Positions 32,556 to 44,812 of a DNA stretch of 64,000 nucleotides are shown piece by piece (within the stretch, counting starts at the first letter, position 1; the number at the start of each line of letters is the position of its first letter). Origin of the DNA: Taudactylus pleione (Eukaryota > Chordata > Amphibia > Anura > Myobatrachidae). The DNA is taken from NCBI GenBank assembly GCA_031769625.1, contig JAUIMM010000547.1, positions 682,001 through 746,000 of the forward strand, read 5' to 3'. The translations under genes and the position numbers were made by a program. The notes beneath the pieces are model-generated. The model was not told the DNA's origin, made no database searches, and worked only from the letters and a program-made list of their open reading frames with translations.

Positions 32556-33600
32556 TTCCTATCCACTGCCCCTTATTTCCATCCTGTTCGACCAGCTCCG
32601 GGGGCCTCCATCTTAACCAAAATTGATCTCAGAGGAGCGTATAACCTTGTTCGTATCAGAGAAGGCGATGAGTGGAAGATGGCCTTTAACACCCATTCCG
32701 GCCATTACAAATATCTAGTAATGCCATTCGGTCTGTCCAACGCCCCAGCCATTTTCCAAGACTTCATCAATGATATGTTGAGAGAATATCTTGGAGTGTT
32801 CGCAGTCGTTTATCTTGATGACATTCTGATTTAATCTGCCTCCCTGGTAGAACACCATCAGCACGTGAGACAGGTGTTTCTCAAACTCCTGGAAAATGAT
32901 TTATACGCGAAACCAGAGAAATGTGAGTTAGAGATCTAAAAGGTATCATTCCTTGGATACATCATCTCATCCCAGGGGTTCCCAATGGATCCAGGCAAAG
33001 TCAAGGCCATCTTGGATTGGGTCCAATCAACCAATTTGAAAGCTGTACAGTGCTTACTTAGCTTTGCCAATCATTACAGAAGATTTATAAGATCCTTCTC
33101 GTCCATTGTCGCTTCTATTGTGGAACTTACCAAGAAAGGAGCTGATGTTACGAACTGGCCCGCCAAAGCTCTTCGAGCTTTCAATTCCTTGAAGTCCACC
33201 TTTACTTCTGCTCCTGTTCTCCATCATCCCGGGATTTCCCATTTATTGTAGAGGTGGATGCTTCAGTGATCGGTGTGGGTGCTATCCTGTTACAGAAAAA
33301 TCCTGAGAGTGGTAAATTGCATCCCTGCACTTTTTTCTCCCGGAAGTTCGCCTATGGTGAGAGGAATTGGTATGATGTGGGGAAAAGTGAGCTTTTGGCC
33401 ATCAAGTGGGCATTTGTGGATTGGAGGCACTGGCTGGAAGGAGCGAATCATGTTAGCACGGTGCTCACCGACCATAAGAACTTGTCTTATCAAGACCGCC
33501 AAGAGGATGAATGCCAGGCAGGCTCGGTGGGCATTGTTCTTCACTCGCTTCAATGACATAATTTCGTTCCGGCCTGGCCTCAAGAACCTAAAAGTAGACG
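32556..33600 (+). pseudogene. Gypsy reverse transcriptase and RNase H remnant
   Basis: The frame at 32493-32834 contains [39 protein letters not shown] and the catalytic YLDD at 32811-32822, followed by an in-frame TAA at 32832. Further frames give FLGYIISSQGFPMDPGKVKA (32946 on) and RNase H blocks ([20 protein letters not shown] near 33250, [19 protein letters not shown]). About 60 codons of the RT N-terminus are missing compared with normal gypsy pol. The typical tether sequence to integrase ([16 protein letters not shown]) is visible near 33565. Confidence 0.85.
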
Positions 33601-33874
33601 CATTGTCTTGTAATTTTCGGCCTATTCGACTGCTCACTGTTTTGGATGAAACCATTGTTCCCACTTCCAACATCCATTTGCTGTGACCAGAAGTCTTGCG
33701 GATCTCATTTGTGCCTGTCAGTCCAAAGCTTCAGCAGAGATGCCACAAGGGGTCTTGTTTGTCCCGTAGAGATTTCAGAGGGCAGTTTTGTTGGACTTTC
33801 ATTCTTCCAAACCGGTTGGGCATCTGGGCATTGCTAAAACAACTGAGTTACTGTCCCATTCAGTTTGGTGGCAG

Positions 33875-35502
33875 CAGTGGTGTAACTGGGGTATTTGGAG
33901 CCCAGAGCAAATTTGAAAATGGAGCCGCCCCATGTGCGCACGCCGAAGGCGCGCATGGCAAAAAAATGGGCGTGGCCACTAACAAATGGGGCGTGTCAAC
34001 ATGACACACACCCCTTTCTTGTCACTGGGAACATTTCTTTCCATTTGCACCTTAATGCAGTGCCCCTTATACAGTCCCCCCCCATGCAGTGCCCCTAGTA
34101 GTGGTCCCCCTTATGCAGGCCCCGATTAGTTCCCTTTATACAGGCCCCCAGTAGTGGTCCCCCATATGCAGTGCCTCTTACACAGTGCCCCCTGTAGTGG
34201 TCCCCCTTATGCAGCCCCCCATTAGTTCCCCTTATACAGTGCCCCCAATAGTTGTCCCCCTTATGCAGTGCCCCCTGTAGTGGTTCTCCCTTTTCAGTGC
34301 CACCTGTAGTGGACCCCCCTGTGCTGTGCCCCAGTAGTGAGCCCCTTATATAGTGCCCCCAGTAGTGCACCCAGTAGTAGTCCCTCCTATACAGTGCCCT
34401 TTATATAGTTCCCCCAGTAGGAGTCCCCCTTGATGCAGTGCCCCCTGTAGTAGTCCCCAGTAGTGGTCCCCCACAATGCAGTGCCCACAGTAGTATCCCC
34501 CCCAGTGGTAGTCCCCAGTAGTGGTTCCCCATGATGCAGTGCCCACAGTAGTATCCCCCCTGTGGTAGTTCCCAGTAGTGGTCCCCCACGATGCAGTGCC
34601 AACAGTAGTATCCCCCCCAGTAGTGGTCCCCCCCTGAAGCAGTGCCCTCAGTAGTATCCCCCCCAGTAGTATCCCCCCAGTAGTGGTCCCCGCCCCGAGG
34701 CAGTGCCCCAGTAGTATCCCCCCAGTAGTTGTCCCCAGTAGTGGTCCCCCCCAAAGCAGTGCCCCCAGTAGTATCCCCCACCCAGTAGTAGTCCCCAGTA
34801 GTGGTCACCCCCCACCTGAAGCAGTGCCCACAGTAGTATCCCCCCCAGTAGCACCCCCAGTAGTAGTCCCCTTCTTTGTAATAGAGCGCACCCCCCCAAA
34901 TACACACTAAAATGAAACAAAAGAAAAATACTTACCTGTATCCACGCTCCTGCTCCCGCCGCCGTCCGCACGTCCATCCTCCCGGGCCGGGCCGCTCTGC
35001 ATTATGGAGAGATGTCATGACATCATGATGTTTCTCCCATTACCACTGCAGGAGCCAGACAGAAGCCTGGCTCTTGCAGTGGGCACACAGCAGTCAATGA
35101 GAGTCTATCTGACTCTCATTGGCTGCTGATTCACACACACATCGCTGCCGCTCAGCAGTGATGTGTGTGCAGCAGCAGCAGCCAATGAGAGTCTGTCTGA
35201 CTCTCATTGGCTGCTGATTTACACATACATCACCGCCAGTGCTGGCGACGATATGTGTGTTAGCACAGCTTGAGCCCGCCTGCCACCTTCCTCCTGGCAC
35301 TATTGGGCAAGCGCTCAGGAGGAGGGAAGGGGCTCAGCTGTGCAGCACAGGACTGGCGCTGGAAGCCTACCACCGGTCCTGTGTAAATGTGTAGCGCTGA
35401 CCGCACTCACTGCGGTCGGCGCTACACTGGCTAACTAGGGCGGGCCGGTCCCACGGCGCCCAGGGCACGCACCCCGCTCGCCCTGCCCTAGTTACGCCAC
35501 TG
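33875..35502. mobile_element. Non-autonomous hAT with minisatellite, inserted in gypsy
   Basis: The left end CAGTGGTGTAACTGGGGT and the right end inverse CAGTGGCGTAACTAGGG are a typical hAT terminus pair. The flanking 8-mers GGTGGCAG and GGTCAGTA match only in part. The interior from 34080 to 34880 is a degenerate tandem repeat of GTGCCCCCAGTAGTGGTCCC-type units. A segment near 34930-35040 (ATGTCATGACATCATGATG) is shared with the element at 61663-62964. Confidence 0.78.
34080..34880. repeat. Minisatellite, ~26-35-bp units with CCCCAGTAGTGGTCCCC
   Basis: Dozens of irregular units of AGTGCCCCCAGTAGTAGTCC type. Gly/Trp/Tyr-rich frames on the minus strand across it are repeat artefacts. Confidence 0.9.
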
Positions 35503-35751
35503 GGTCAGTAAGACCTTCTCCCGTCCTTATCCAAGGACATCAATAATTTGTGATTGAAAGAATCCTGGATTCCAGAGTCTCACAAGGAGGTCTTTAGTTC
35601 CTGGACCATTGGAAGGGGTATGGACCAGAAGAGTGGTCCTGGGTTCCTGTGAGATCTTTGAATGCTCCTGCCCTGATGGGAAGTTTTTTCCAAAAGTTTC
35701 TGGAGAAACCTGATCCTAGGGGTTTCTTAACCCCTCATCAAGGGGGGGTAC

Positions 35752-37118
35752 TGTCACAAGCCTCAGACGCATTCCATTGGATGGTGGTTCTATCAGGCCA
35801 GTTGCTGGGAGACAGAGACGCCACACTGTCAGTTATGAAGTCCTCTCTTTACGCGGTATGTCTTCCCTTCTGCAGTGGGATTGGTGCTTCCTCCTTTTTC
35901 TGTCCTGCTGGAGTGCTGCCCGGATGTTGGTGATAGTGTTTCACGTTTCTGCATCATGTTGGTCGAGTGTCCAGTACCTCAGCCTGTCTGTCTCCAGCGT
36001 CCATCCTGCTTGTGTCATCTCGGCTTCACTAGCTATACTCCAGCGCCCTGCCGCTTGTGTCAACTCAGCAGCACAGGTCGCACTCCAGTGACATCTACCG
36101 CTAGTGTCAACCCGGCGACATTAGCTGCACTCCAGCGTCCTGCTTTCTTGTGTCAACTCGGCAGCACAGGTCGCACTCCAGTGACATCTACCGCTAGTGT
36201 CAACTTAGCAACATTAGCTGCACTCCAGTGTCCTGCCGCTTGTGTAGTCTCGGCGGTACAGGTCGCACTCCAGCAACATCTACAGCAAGTGTCAACCCGG
36301 CGACATTAGCCGCACTCCAGCGTCCTGTTGCTTGTGTCAACTCGGCAGCACAGGTCGCTCTCCAGAGACATCTACCGCTAGTGTCAACTCGGCGACATTA
36401 GCTGCACTCCAGTGTCCTGCCACTTGTGTCATCTCGGCGGCACAGGTCACACTCCAGCAACATCTAACGCTAGTGTCAACCCGGTGACATTAACCGCACT
36501 CCAGCATTCTGCCGCTTGTGTCAGTGCCGCACCATGTCATCAATTACTGCACAGCCCAGTGGCTGCATCAGCTTCCAGCCCTCAAGGCTGCTACACTATC
36601 CAGAGCCTGCATCTGCTAGCAGCCCTCAGGGCTGCTATATGGCCAGTGGCTGCATCTTCAACCAGCCCTCAAGGCTGCTACATTATCCAGTATCTGCATC
36701 TGCTACCAGCCCTCAGGGATGCTACACAGCCAGTGGCTGCATCTTCTACCAGCCCTCAAGGCTGCTACATTATCCAGTATCTGCATCTGCTACCAGCCCT
36801 CAGGGCTGCTACACAGCCAGTGGCTGCATCTTCTACCAGCCCTCAAGGCTGCTACATTATCCAGTATCTGCATCTGCTACCAGCCCTAAAGGCTGCTACT
36901 CAGCCCAGTGGTTGCATCTTCTACCAGCCCTCAAGGCTGCTATATTATCCAGTATCTGCATCTGCTAACAGCCCTCAAGGCTGCTACCCAGCCCAGTGGC
37001 TGCATCTTCTACCAGCCCTCAAGGCTGCTACACGGCCCAATGGCCGCACCGTTCCACAAGGGGTACCCCAACCATAAGTCCATAGACTCTTTGTTCTATC
37101 CACGTAGGACTCGAGACA
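35752..37118 (+). repeat. 3' LTR, 1367 bp, expanded
   Basis: It starts TGTCACAAGCCTCAGACGC and ends GGACTCGAGACA. It is 563 bp longer than the 5' LTR owing to two internal tandem arrays: ~88-bp units with CGCTAGTGTCAACCCGGCG (about 36000-36510) and ~85-bp units with CAGCCCTCAAGGCTGCTACA (about 36560-37030). Confidence 0.85.
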
Positions 37119-40100
37119 GTTATGTAGTCATTTTCAGCAATTACAAATTTATACAGAGGTCTCCTTAAATGTAAATTATGGAAAGTATTGATTTGCTCCA
37201 TTATATTTTCCTTAAGGAATCATATAGGAATTTGGGATGACCATAGTGTAATATTTCCTAGCTAAAGTAATTTGGGCCTCTTAACTAGAGAATAAAAAAA
37301 AGTGTTGATTGTTCTTCTGTGGTAAAACGTCATCTCTGAGTACATATTATGGGCAAGGCAACAGAAAGTAGGCTTTTAAAGCTGACGTTTTTCCTTCGTA
37401 AAAATATATAACTCCTTGATTACTTCACACAGTGATTTGTTGTAAACCATTTTAACTAAGTCATTTCAGATATACATTATTAATTAAGAAGGGAGGGCAT
37501 GAACTGCACACTCTAATTTTAAACATAGTAAGAGGTGCTAGCATGCTGAGACTTATAGTGCCATACAGGAAAAACAAAATGCAGGTGCACACTTTAAGCA
37601 CTAAGTACATGATAGGAAAATAATTTTTTGATGCATACGTATATAACTCCCTCATGGTCTCAGATGCCATTTTAGACTAAAGAGCATGTGTGGTGGTTAG
37701 GTGTTTGCTGGTTTGCTAAATTGGTCTAGTGGGTTGAAGATTATGCAAAAAAAAAAAAGCGCACTGTTTTCTCAGCAGCACTTTCCTACCTGGCTACAAA
37801 GGAAAATATAAATTTTCCTATCCAAATACAAGTTTTATACCGTCAAGGGTATTGTCTATGCAAACATCTGCTTAGTGGCAGTATTTGTCCAAAGGTAGCA
37901 TTGTCTACAGCACAGCAGTCCTACTAAGAAATTAAAAAGCATTTTTTTCTTTAATAAATCCAAGTGTTATACTGTCATGGGTATTGTCTGTGAAGTCAAT
38001 ATCTGATCAGTGGCAGTATTTGTCCAAGGCAGCATTTTCACTGCTGTTGTATACAGCTGTCACCACAAAAACTTAAAGAAGCATATTTTCTTTAAAAATT
38101 AAATCCTGCTGTTATCAAGGGTGTTGTGAGGCACATTATTTACCATCACATCTGTGCTAGCCAGCGGGGAAAAAATGTTTCAAATACTTTATTAAACTCA
38201 AATTTTACATTCTACTGCTGTACCACCATGGTTTTGAGGTGTTGTATGTGTTATTAACTTGCCGTGTGTTTGCACTGCTGCTCTTTAACTATTTTTTAGC
38301 CATGCAGCTGTCTGCAGCCTTTGGCCAGTTGTGAGGTAGCCGTTGGAAAATGAACTTTAAATGACTTTTAATTTCATTAAATTAATGTTTTTAACTTTTT
38401 TAAATTTCGGAAGCAGTAGATAATAATTACAGTGAAATGACACAATAATACAAAATCCAAAGATTCAAGTTTCCAATATGGGAAAACAAAAGGAGGGAGG
38501 AGGAGAGGGGTGGGATTGGTCATAGCTGACAGCCCAAAAGAAGTAGATATTAGATATAAGGTGATTAAGGGCATTGAAAGAAAGCCATTGCTTATAAGGG
38601 CATGGAAAGGTTCAATTAACAATTCTGAATAAGTAGTTACAGGGTCCAGAGTTGGTCTAAAGTGAAGTATTTATCATGTAAACGGTATGTGATTTTTTTT
38701 CCATATGAGCAATAAACCAGACATAAGAAATGAGAAAGGAAGCGATGGTGCCTCTGAATGCTTTTAAAATGTAGCTACAGAAGTCATTTGTTTGCAACTA
38801 AGATGTTGGAAGCTAATGTAGCACAGTGTTTATAAGCCTCATCGATGGGGTAACTTAGTATAAAAAGGACCAAGGGTCCTTGGTGACAGGAAATAGCAGT
38901 AGGGATGACAGGAGATCCCAGTTTGGCCACATCCTTGCCAACAAGCAGGAGTAGTAGAATCATATATTTTCGCCAGTTTGTCAGTAGTATAACACCATCT
39001 AAAGTACACCTAATAGGCATTTTACTTGATCATGGTCGATATGGAGCTGGAAGTGATCCTGTCCCGAGTTGTTTCCCAATAGTGCCCCTCCGGAGGTGGT
39101 CCAAGATCCCTACCCTACTTCCCTTACAGCTGAAATACTAATGTAGAAACAAAAAGCTCCAAAAAGAAAATACAATTTGTAAGTTATTTTAAAACCAAAA
39201 CATTGCGGTGTGGATTGCCAAAACTAAAACACAAAGTGTTTTAAGATCAAACTTTGCACACATCTCTAGTATTTCATTTGTCTTAAACTCCCTATCCTGT
39301 GTAATACAAAATATACTCTCACATTTAATAACAGTATCTGCCCCAGATCATACAAATTAACCTTTACCTTAATGCAATAAAGTTATCTAAAATCAAGTCA
39401 CAAGACATCCACTGACATAAATCTTTGCAACCCAGATGTATAATCATCAATCTCAGGGCCCCAAAAACACTGAATGCATGGCTGAAAAGAATTCTAAACT
39501 AAACCCCAAAAATCAAGCCACCTAATACTATCCAACTTAACAAAGGTAAGTGGATCCAAGGCATAAGGGGCTAAGTAGCCCAATACACAAAAAATGCCCT
39601 ATAAATGCCCAATAAACCAAATTGATTTACAATCCAAAAAGTCACCTGTAATTAATAAAAATATTGTATACAATAACTTGACTTGAGGTAAACATTTAAA
39701 AACAGCCTCTGAGTTTTAACTATAAATTATATTTATTTATTTAATATTCCTTTTTTGCTGTTCTTCCCAATTGTGTCCTAGACTCCTAACTAAACAAAAC
39801 TGAAATGGAATAATAATTAAGCAAAAATACCTAAAAGTAAACAACCCCAAGATATCAACATTTTATTTGCTCCCAAAAGTTCACAAAAATTTCATCAAAC
39901 CACCTGAATGAACTACAGTATCAAGTATTGTTGGACCTTTGGAGCCAGCACATTCATTGATGTTCACTTAAAATATCAATTACTGGGACTCTTATATTTA
40001 GGGCACATCTGATGTCCTCAAGAAAGCTGCCTGTGCATCCATTTATGCAAATCTTGTCCCTGGCTGGTGGCATATGGAATTTGTATTTGATGAAAAGAAT

Positions 40101-41025
40101 GAATACCACACCACCCATATTTTATAACATTGTTTAGATGTGTTCATGATCTTATCTGACCTATAAAATGAGCAGGTAGCATATCTAATTTGTGGATCTA
40201 CTGATCTATAAAAACAATGAGAACATGCTCCGCACAGCTTTATTCAGAAAATAAACAACTACTAATAGCCGTCTGCATCTTTCTAGCTCTCGCTTTCCAT
40301 CTACTATAACAATTATCCCTAAAAGTGAATTCATCAAACTTAAAAGGAATTTTTCAGACACTGTAATTTACAAAGCGAAAAGCAAAGAACTTTCCAACAG
40401 ATTGAGAGGAAGAAGATATAGCTGGAGAGTAATCAAGAAGACCACAACACAACATCTATGATTAATAGGGAATCTATTATCTTTAGACAACATCCCCAGA
40501 AAACAGAGAGCAGAGATATCACATTTGTGGGAGATTTTTGGAAGGAGATAAAAGAGGTGATCTAAAGACACTGGCCTATACTCCTAACAGATCCCAATCC
40601 CTGCAATGAGCATAAGAATCAGTCTCTATAACCTGGATAAGGTCTCCAAATTTATGAGACAAACTTGTCTGAAGTCATTACACCAGGATTAGATCTTAAA
40701 TACCATTGATCTTTTCCTGCAGATCATGAAAATGCTGCAATCACATTCTGAGAAAGACTGTGTTTTTGATAAAATATGGCAAAACCATTAAGATCAAGGA
40801 GTTTATCAATTGCTGCGCTATTAATGTCATCTATTGTATAACCTGTATGTTTAATAGTAAATATGTAAGCAGTTCCATGAGAAATGCAGCATCAGACCTA
40901 CAAAAACACAACTTTCAACATTGGCAAGACACAACCTAACCTAATTACCAGACATTCTATTACAAATTGCCTCTGTTCTTCATATTATCATCACGCCCGT
41001 TTTGTAGGATCATGTACGCTTTTCC
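37119..41025. other. 3.9 kb of mostly unassigned A/T-rich sequence
   Basis: No coding region of substance and no complete element boundary. Near 37850-38110 a loose repetition (ATACTGTCAAGGGTATTGTC and GTGGCAGTATTTGTCCAA) recurs two to three times. At 39180-39271 an hAT-like right end is visible (GCACACATCTCTA closing a CCAAAAC-rich stretch), without a partner end. The rest shows nothing I can support. Confidence 0.4.
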
Positions 41026-41830
41026 TAGAGATGTGTGCCCACCCCCGTGTTTTGGTTCTAATTCATCATTGTGTTTTGGTTTTGCCAAAATCACCCTCAT
41101 GCATTTTGGTTTGGTTTTGGATCTGTATTTTTTTCTATGATAAATACAGCTAAACTCAAATAATATGGGCCTGTTTTTGCTCCTACAGTATTATTAACCT
41201 CAGTAATATTAATTTCCAGCCATTTCCAGTCAATTTTGACCACCTCACAGCTCACAATATTGTTTTAACTTTTTTAATCAATATAGGTCAAAGGCTGCAG
41301 AGAGCTGGCTGGCTAAAATAAGCAACAGAGCGAAAGCACAAATGCAGTTTAAAAGAATATAAGACATCTATGAATTATTGACACACAGCAGTGGCACACA
41401 GGATGGCATTTAATAAACTATAAAAATGTTTGGTGTCTATGCAAAAGACCATCGCTAATGCCCTAAACAGCGCATAATGCAAAGAAAAGAGGTGGAAGAT
41501 GGAATTGTCCTTGGAGGTGTCCCTCCCACCTGCCCTTATGTTGAATATTAAAAAAGACATGCACAGTTTAACAAACCAATCACTTCAGTGACAGGGACTG
41601 CCACTTTTGTGGCTGAAGTGTTTGGTTTGTTTGGGCCACCACAAAACAAGCTCTCAATGGGCTTAAGGCAGCTAATGGTGTTGCTAATGATCAGCTTAAG
41701 GCTGCTAACAGTGCTGTCAATGATCTCTTCTCTACAATGGCAAGATGTCATCATTGTCATCCTCTTTCCCACCCTTATCAGTGTTTACATCATATTCACA
41801 CTATTAACTCATCCCCACTGGAATCCACTA

Positions 41831-43780
41831 TTACAGAAGTCTCTGTAATTGGCAGTAAAGGTCTTCTTCATGGAATCTATAGTTAATTTTGATGAGCATC
41901 ATATTTTCCACATTTTGAGGAAGGAGCCTCCTACGACGATCACGAACAAAGTTCCTGGCTGTGCTGAAAACTCTTTCCGAGTACACAATGGAGGGTGGGC
42001 AGCTTAAGTAAAGCAAAGTGAGTTTGTATAAGGGCCTCCAAATTGCCTATTTTAACTCCCAGTAGTCAAAGAGACTATCTGACATGTATATTTGTATATT
42101 GTCATTAAAATAATCCTCCACCATTCTATGGATGTTGACCAGCTTGCATTACAGTAGAGGTGTCACTAATTTTGGGCAATTATTTTAGACCTGACCAGAT
42201 GTCAAAATGTTGTGTTGACTCATCTGCATCACCAGTGGGTTTCTTGGGAAAGCTTAGTTTTTTCCTGGCAGCAGCAGTTGCTGCTAGTTTGCCCACTTGC
42301 ATAACATGGAAAGTATGCTGCACTGCACTGGACTAAAGTACATTCCCCCTCCACTCCCTATATCATGACTTGCTGTGAAGATTTGGAAGGCTTGATGCTG
42401 TTTCTCCATTCACTGAAGCATATAAAGAGTGGAATTCTACCTTTTTACTACTGCTTCAGTTGGTGGCATGGCAAATTGAACTTTTCTTGCAGCTGCTGCA
42501 ATCATCTACATGCAGTTGCTGAACGGCAAAAATGTTCCGAAATTGTTTGGCCCACATACAGCATCTCCTGCATGCACCTGTCATATTTTAAAGAATTCTG
42601 CACCACCAAGTTGATTGTGTGAGCAAAACATGGGACGTTTTTGAATTTATCCAGCTGTAAAGCTCTCAAAATATTTGTGGCATTATCAGAAATGACAAAT
42701 TCTGAGGAGAGTCCTAGCGGTGTAAGCCATTTTGCTATGACATCCCTTAATTTTTCACACTCTCCTCAGGGACTTGTGACATTTCTGAAGACACAGTTTG
42801 TTCTTCTGCCTTAGTGCTTTTTTTCAGCACTGAATTTTTTGACACCTCTTCTAGACTCTGAGGACCTGATTCAGATCCGCTCGCTAGGATGTGTTTGCTT
42901 GTAGCTGGACAATTTTTGCATTGTGCGCATGCATATGCATCGCAGTGCGCATGCTCTAACCAGTACGAGAGATCGGGAAACGTTCGCTCACTGTGCATAG
43001 ACAGCCCAGCAGAGTGAGTGACAGGAGAAGCCGTTTGTGGATGGTAATAGATGCTGGCCATTAAAAACAGGGGAGTGGAGGTGCGAACGCAGGCGTGCCT
43101 GAGCATCTCAATGCCGTTTTAGAGGCGTGCATAATTAAAAGGCAGCATCATAGTACACATCACCAGGCTGGTTTTTACACTGAAGTGCTCGCAGTGCTTG
43201 TGGTAGGGTATGGTCTGCCACAAGCGCTGCGATCACATCCGATGGAACCTGATTTCCCGATGGTTTCATACACTTCCTGGAGATGATGTGCGCAAGTGGC
43301 CGTCTTAAGACAGGCTAGTGGGCGTCTGCATACACAAAGCGATCACACGCCAAGACTTAGTGGGTGTGCTAATGCCTTGCTGTACAATCGCCTGCCTATG
43401 CCAGATTTGCATATGCTGGGTGCGTGCGAACGCATGTAGTGAGCGGGTCAGAATCAAGCCCTGAGTGAGGAGGCCTTGCATTTTTATGTGAGGCAGAAGA
43501 TGCATGACTGACAGCAGTTGCAGAACCACCTCTCACAAATAAAGGCCAATGCCTGAGCCATTCCTTGCCACTGTGTGTGGTGTATGGTGTGTTGGCAATT
43601 GTATGTTTTTCTGCAGGAAACTTCCCCTTTATTAGAGGTTATGTTTTTTTCAGCAATGTAAAATATTGTTTTGATTTTAGATGCCCTGACTTAAACCCTT
43701 TATGCCCTTGAGCACCAGCTTTAGTAGTAGACATTGAAGGACTAATATCATCATGCCTTGTGGCAGCAGCTGCAGCGCTA
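41831..43780 (-). pseudogene. hAT transposase remnant interrupted by a MITE
   Basis: The frame at 42016-41831 is a hATC block: MLYLSCPPSIVYSERVFSTA followed by DRRRRLLPQNVENMMLIKIN. Upstream, on the minus strand, the sequence near 42200 reads HFDIWSGLK, matching the start of the equivalent exon at 8411, with stops in between; earlier blocks near 42365-42620 look like the all-alpha insertion region. It is clearly related to, but diverged from, the 8411-8953 fragment. Multiple stops and frameshifts show it is dead. Confidence 0.72.
42862..43461. mobile_element. Harbinger-type MITE, 600 bp, TSD TGA
   Basis: The ends GGACCTGATTCAGATCCG and inverse GGGCTTGATTCTGACCCG are flanked by TGA at 42859-42861 and 43462-43464. 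It is inserted within the decayed hAT transposase. The interior is unlike the multi-hairpin families and has no coding potential. Confidence 0.82.
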
Positions 43781-43819
43781 GTACTTGGTTGCTGATCCAA
43801 CTGCAGCACACTGCACAGA

Positions 43820-44165
43820 TATTAAGGTGGTGGCCCTTGACCTACAGACCATTAGTGTTCTTAAATACAGTATCACGGCCTGCTTGAAGTTTTTTGAACA
43901 CACACAATTTTTTTTTTATTTTTAGAATAATAAAAAATAAAACTGGTCAAGGTGGTGGCCCTTGACCTACTGACCATTAGTGTTCTTAAACACAGTATCA
44001 CTGCCTGCCTGAAGTTTTATGAACCCACACAATTAAAAAAAAAAATTGTTATAAAATAACTGCCCATCAACTGCGACGCATTGCCCAGATATTATGGGAG
44101 TGGCCATCGACCTACTGACCATTAGTGATCTTAAACATAAAATCATGGCCTGCCTGAAGCATTGT
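43820..44165. repeat. ~125-145-bp tandem repeat, 3 copies
   Basis: GTGGCCCTTGACCTACTGACC and ATTAGTGTTCTTAAA recur near 43832, 43956 and 44101, each unit closing with a CACACACAA and A/T-rich tract. Confidence 0.85.
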
Positions 44166-44195
44166 GAACACACACAAAAAATTATTGTTTTTTAA

Positions 44196-44199
<4 letters not shown>

Positions 44200-44252
<53 letters not shown>
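44200..44252. repeat. (TA)n microsatellite
   Basis: About 25 TA dinucleotides directly abut the left arm of the palindrome at 44253. A shorter TA tract (44638-44653) lies beyond the right arm. Confidence 0.95.
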
Positions 44253-44256
<4 letters not shown>

Positions 44257-44571
44257 ATCTCACGTCCCACTCCAAGAACGAGGCGGCACTCCCAAATAAT
44301 CATGATGCAAAAAAAACGTGTATTTAAATCAATTCAGTGACACATGTTATCGACGTTTCAAGGTCCTTAGACCTTTTCATCAGGATGGGTCACATTGTGT
44401 GAGAAAACGATCTTCGTTTTCTCACACAATGTGACCCATCCTGATGAAAAGGTCTAAGGACCTTGAAACGTCGATAACATGTGTCACTGAATTGATTTAA
44501 ATACACGTTTTTTTTGCATCATGATTATTTGGGAGTGCCGCCTCGTTCTTGGAGTGGGACGTGAGATGACT
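44253..44571. repeat. Perfect palindrome, 158-bp arms, 3-nt spacer
   Basis: The left arm 44253-44410 (starting AGTCATCTCACGTCCCACTC, ending GAGAAAACGA) and the right arm 44414-44571 are exact reverse complements by eye, including an A8/T8 run. The spacer is TCT. The arms contain ATCGACGTTTCAAGGTCC. No coding content. Confidence 0.93.
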
Positions 44572-44812
44572 GCATGTGCTTAGGAAGGCACCCCTCCGCT
44601 GGTCTATTCATCCAGAGTGCCAGGCTTCCATGGGAAGTATATATATATATATAATTTACACACTGCTGCAACTCCCTATAGTAATGGTGGCACACAGGTG
44701 TCCAGTCCACACATAATATAATATCCCTTCTGCAGATATAAAGTCCTAGGAGGAAGGTTGTGTAGGTGTGTGTTTGTGTCTGCACACCATCAACAGAGAG
44801 TGAAGTTATAAT

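Larger units (their letters stand above)
30491..37118 (+). mobile_element. Ty3/gypsy LTR retrotransposon, decayed
   Basis: Two LTRs in direct orientation (30491-31294 and 35752-37118), both TG...CA, flank gag, protease, reverse transcriptase and RNase H remnants. Flanking bases ATTAT (30486-30490) and GTTAT (37119-37123) are a probable 5-bp TSD with one change. A polypurine tract (AAGGGGGGG) ends just before the 3' LTR. Stops, frameshifts, a deletion between protease and RT, and a hAT insertion (33875-35502) inactivate it. The integrase is mostly missing. Confidence 0.88.
41026..44165 (-). mobile_element. Decayed hAT element, transposase on minus strand
   Basis: The end TAGAGATGTGTGCCCACC at 41026 is followed by GTTTTGGTTTTGCCAAAATC, like the hAT ends at 2164 and 63714. 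The 8 bases before it are GCTTTTCC; no matching copy or opposite terminus was found, so the 5' side is lost or scrambled. Minus-strand hAT transposase blocks run from 41831 to about 43780 around a Harbinger MITE. A tandem repeat occupies 43820-44165. Confidence 0.75.

Noticed and set aside
34346..34977. Gly/Trp/Tyr/Thr-rich minus-strand frames across the hAT in the gypsy element
   Set aside because: Low-complexity translation of the CCCCAGTAGTGGTCCC minisatellite in every frame.
41588..41848. Plus-strand hydrophobic frame of 86 codons that looks like a membrane protein
   Set aside because: It lies antisense to and just beside the decayed hAT transposase; hydrophobicity arises from the opposite strand composition.
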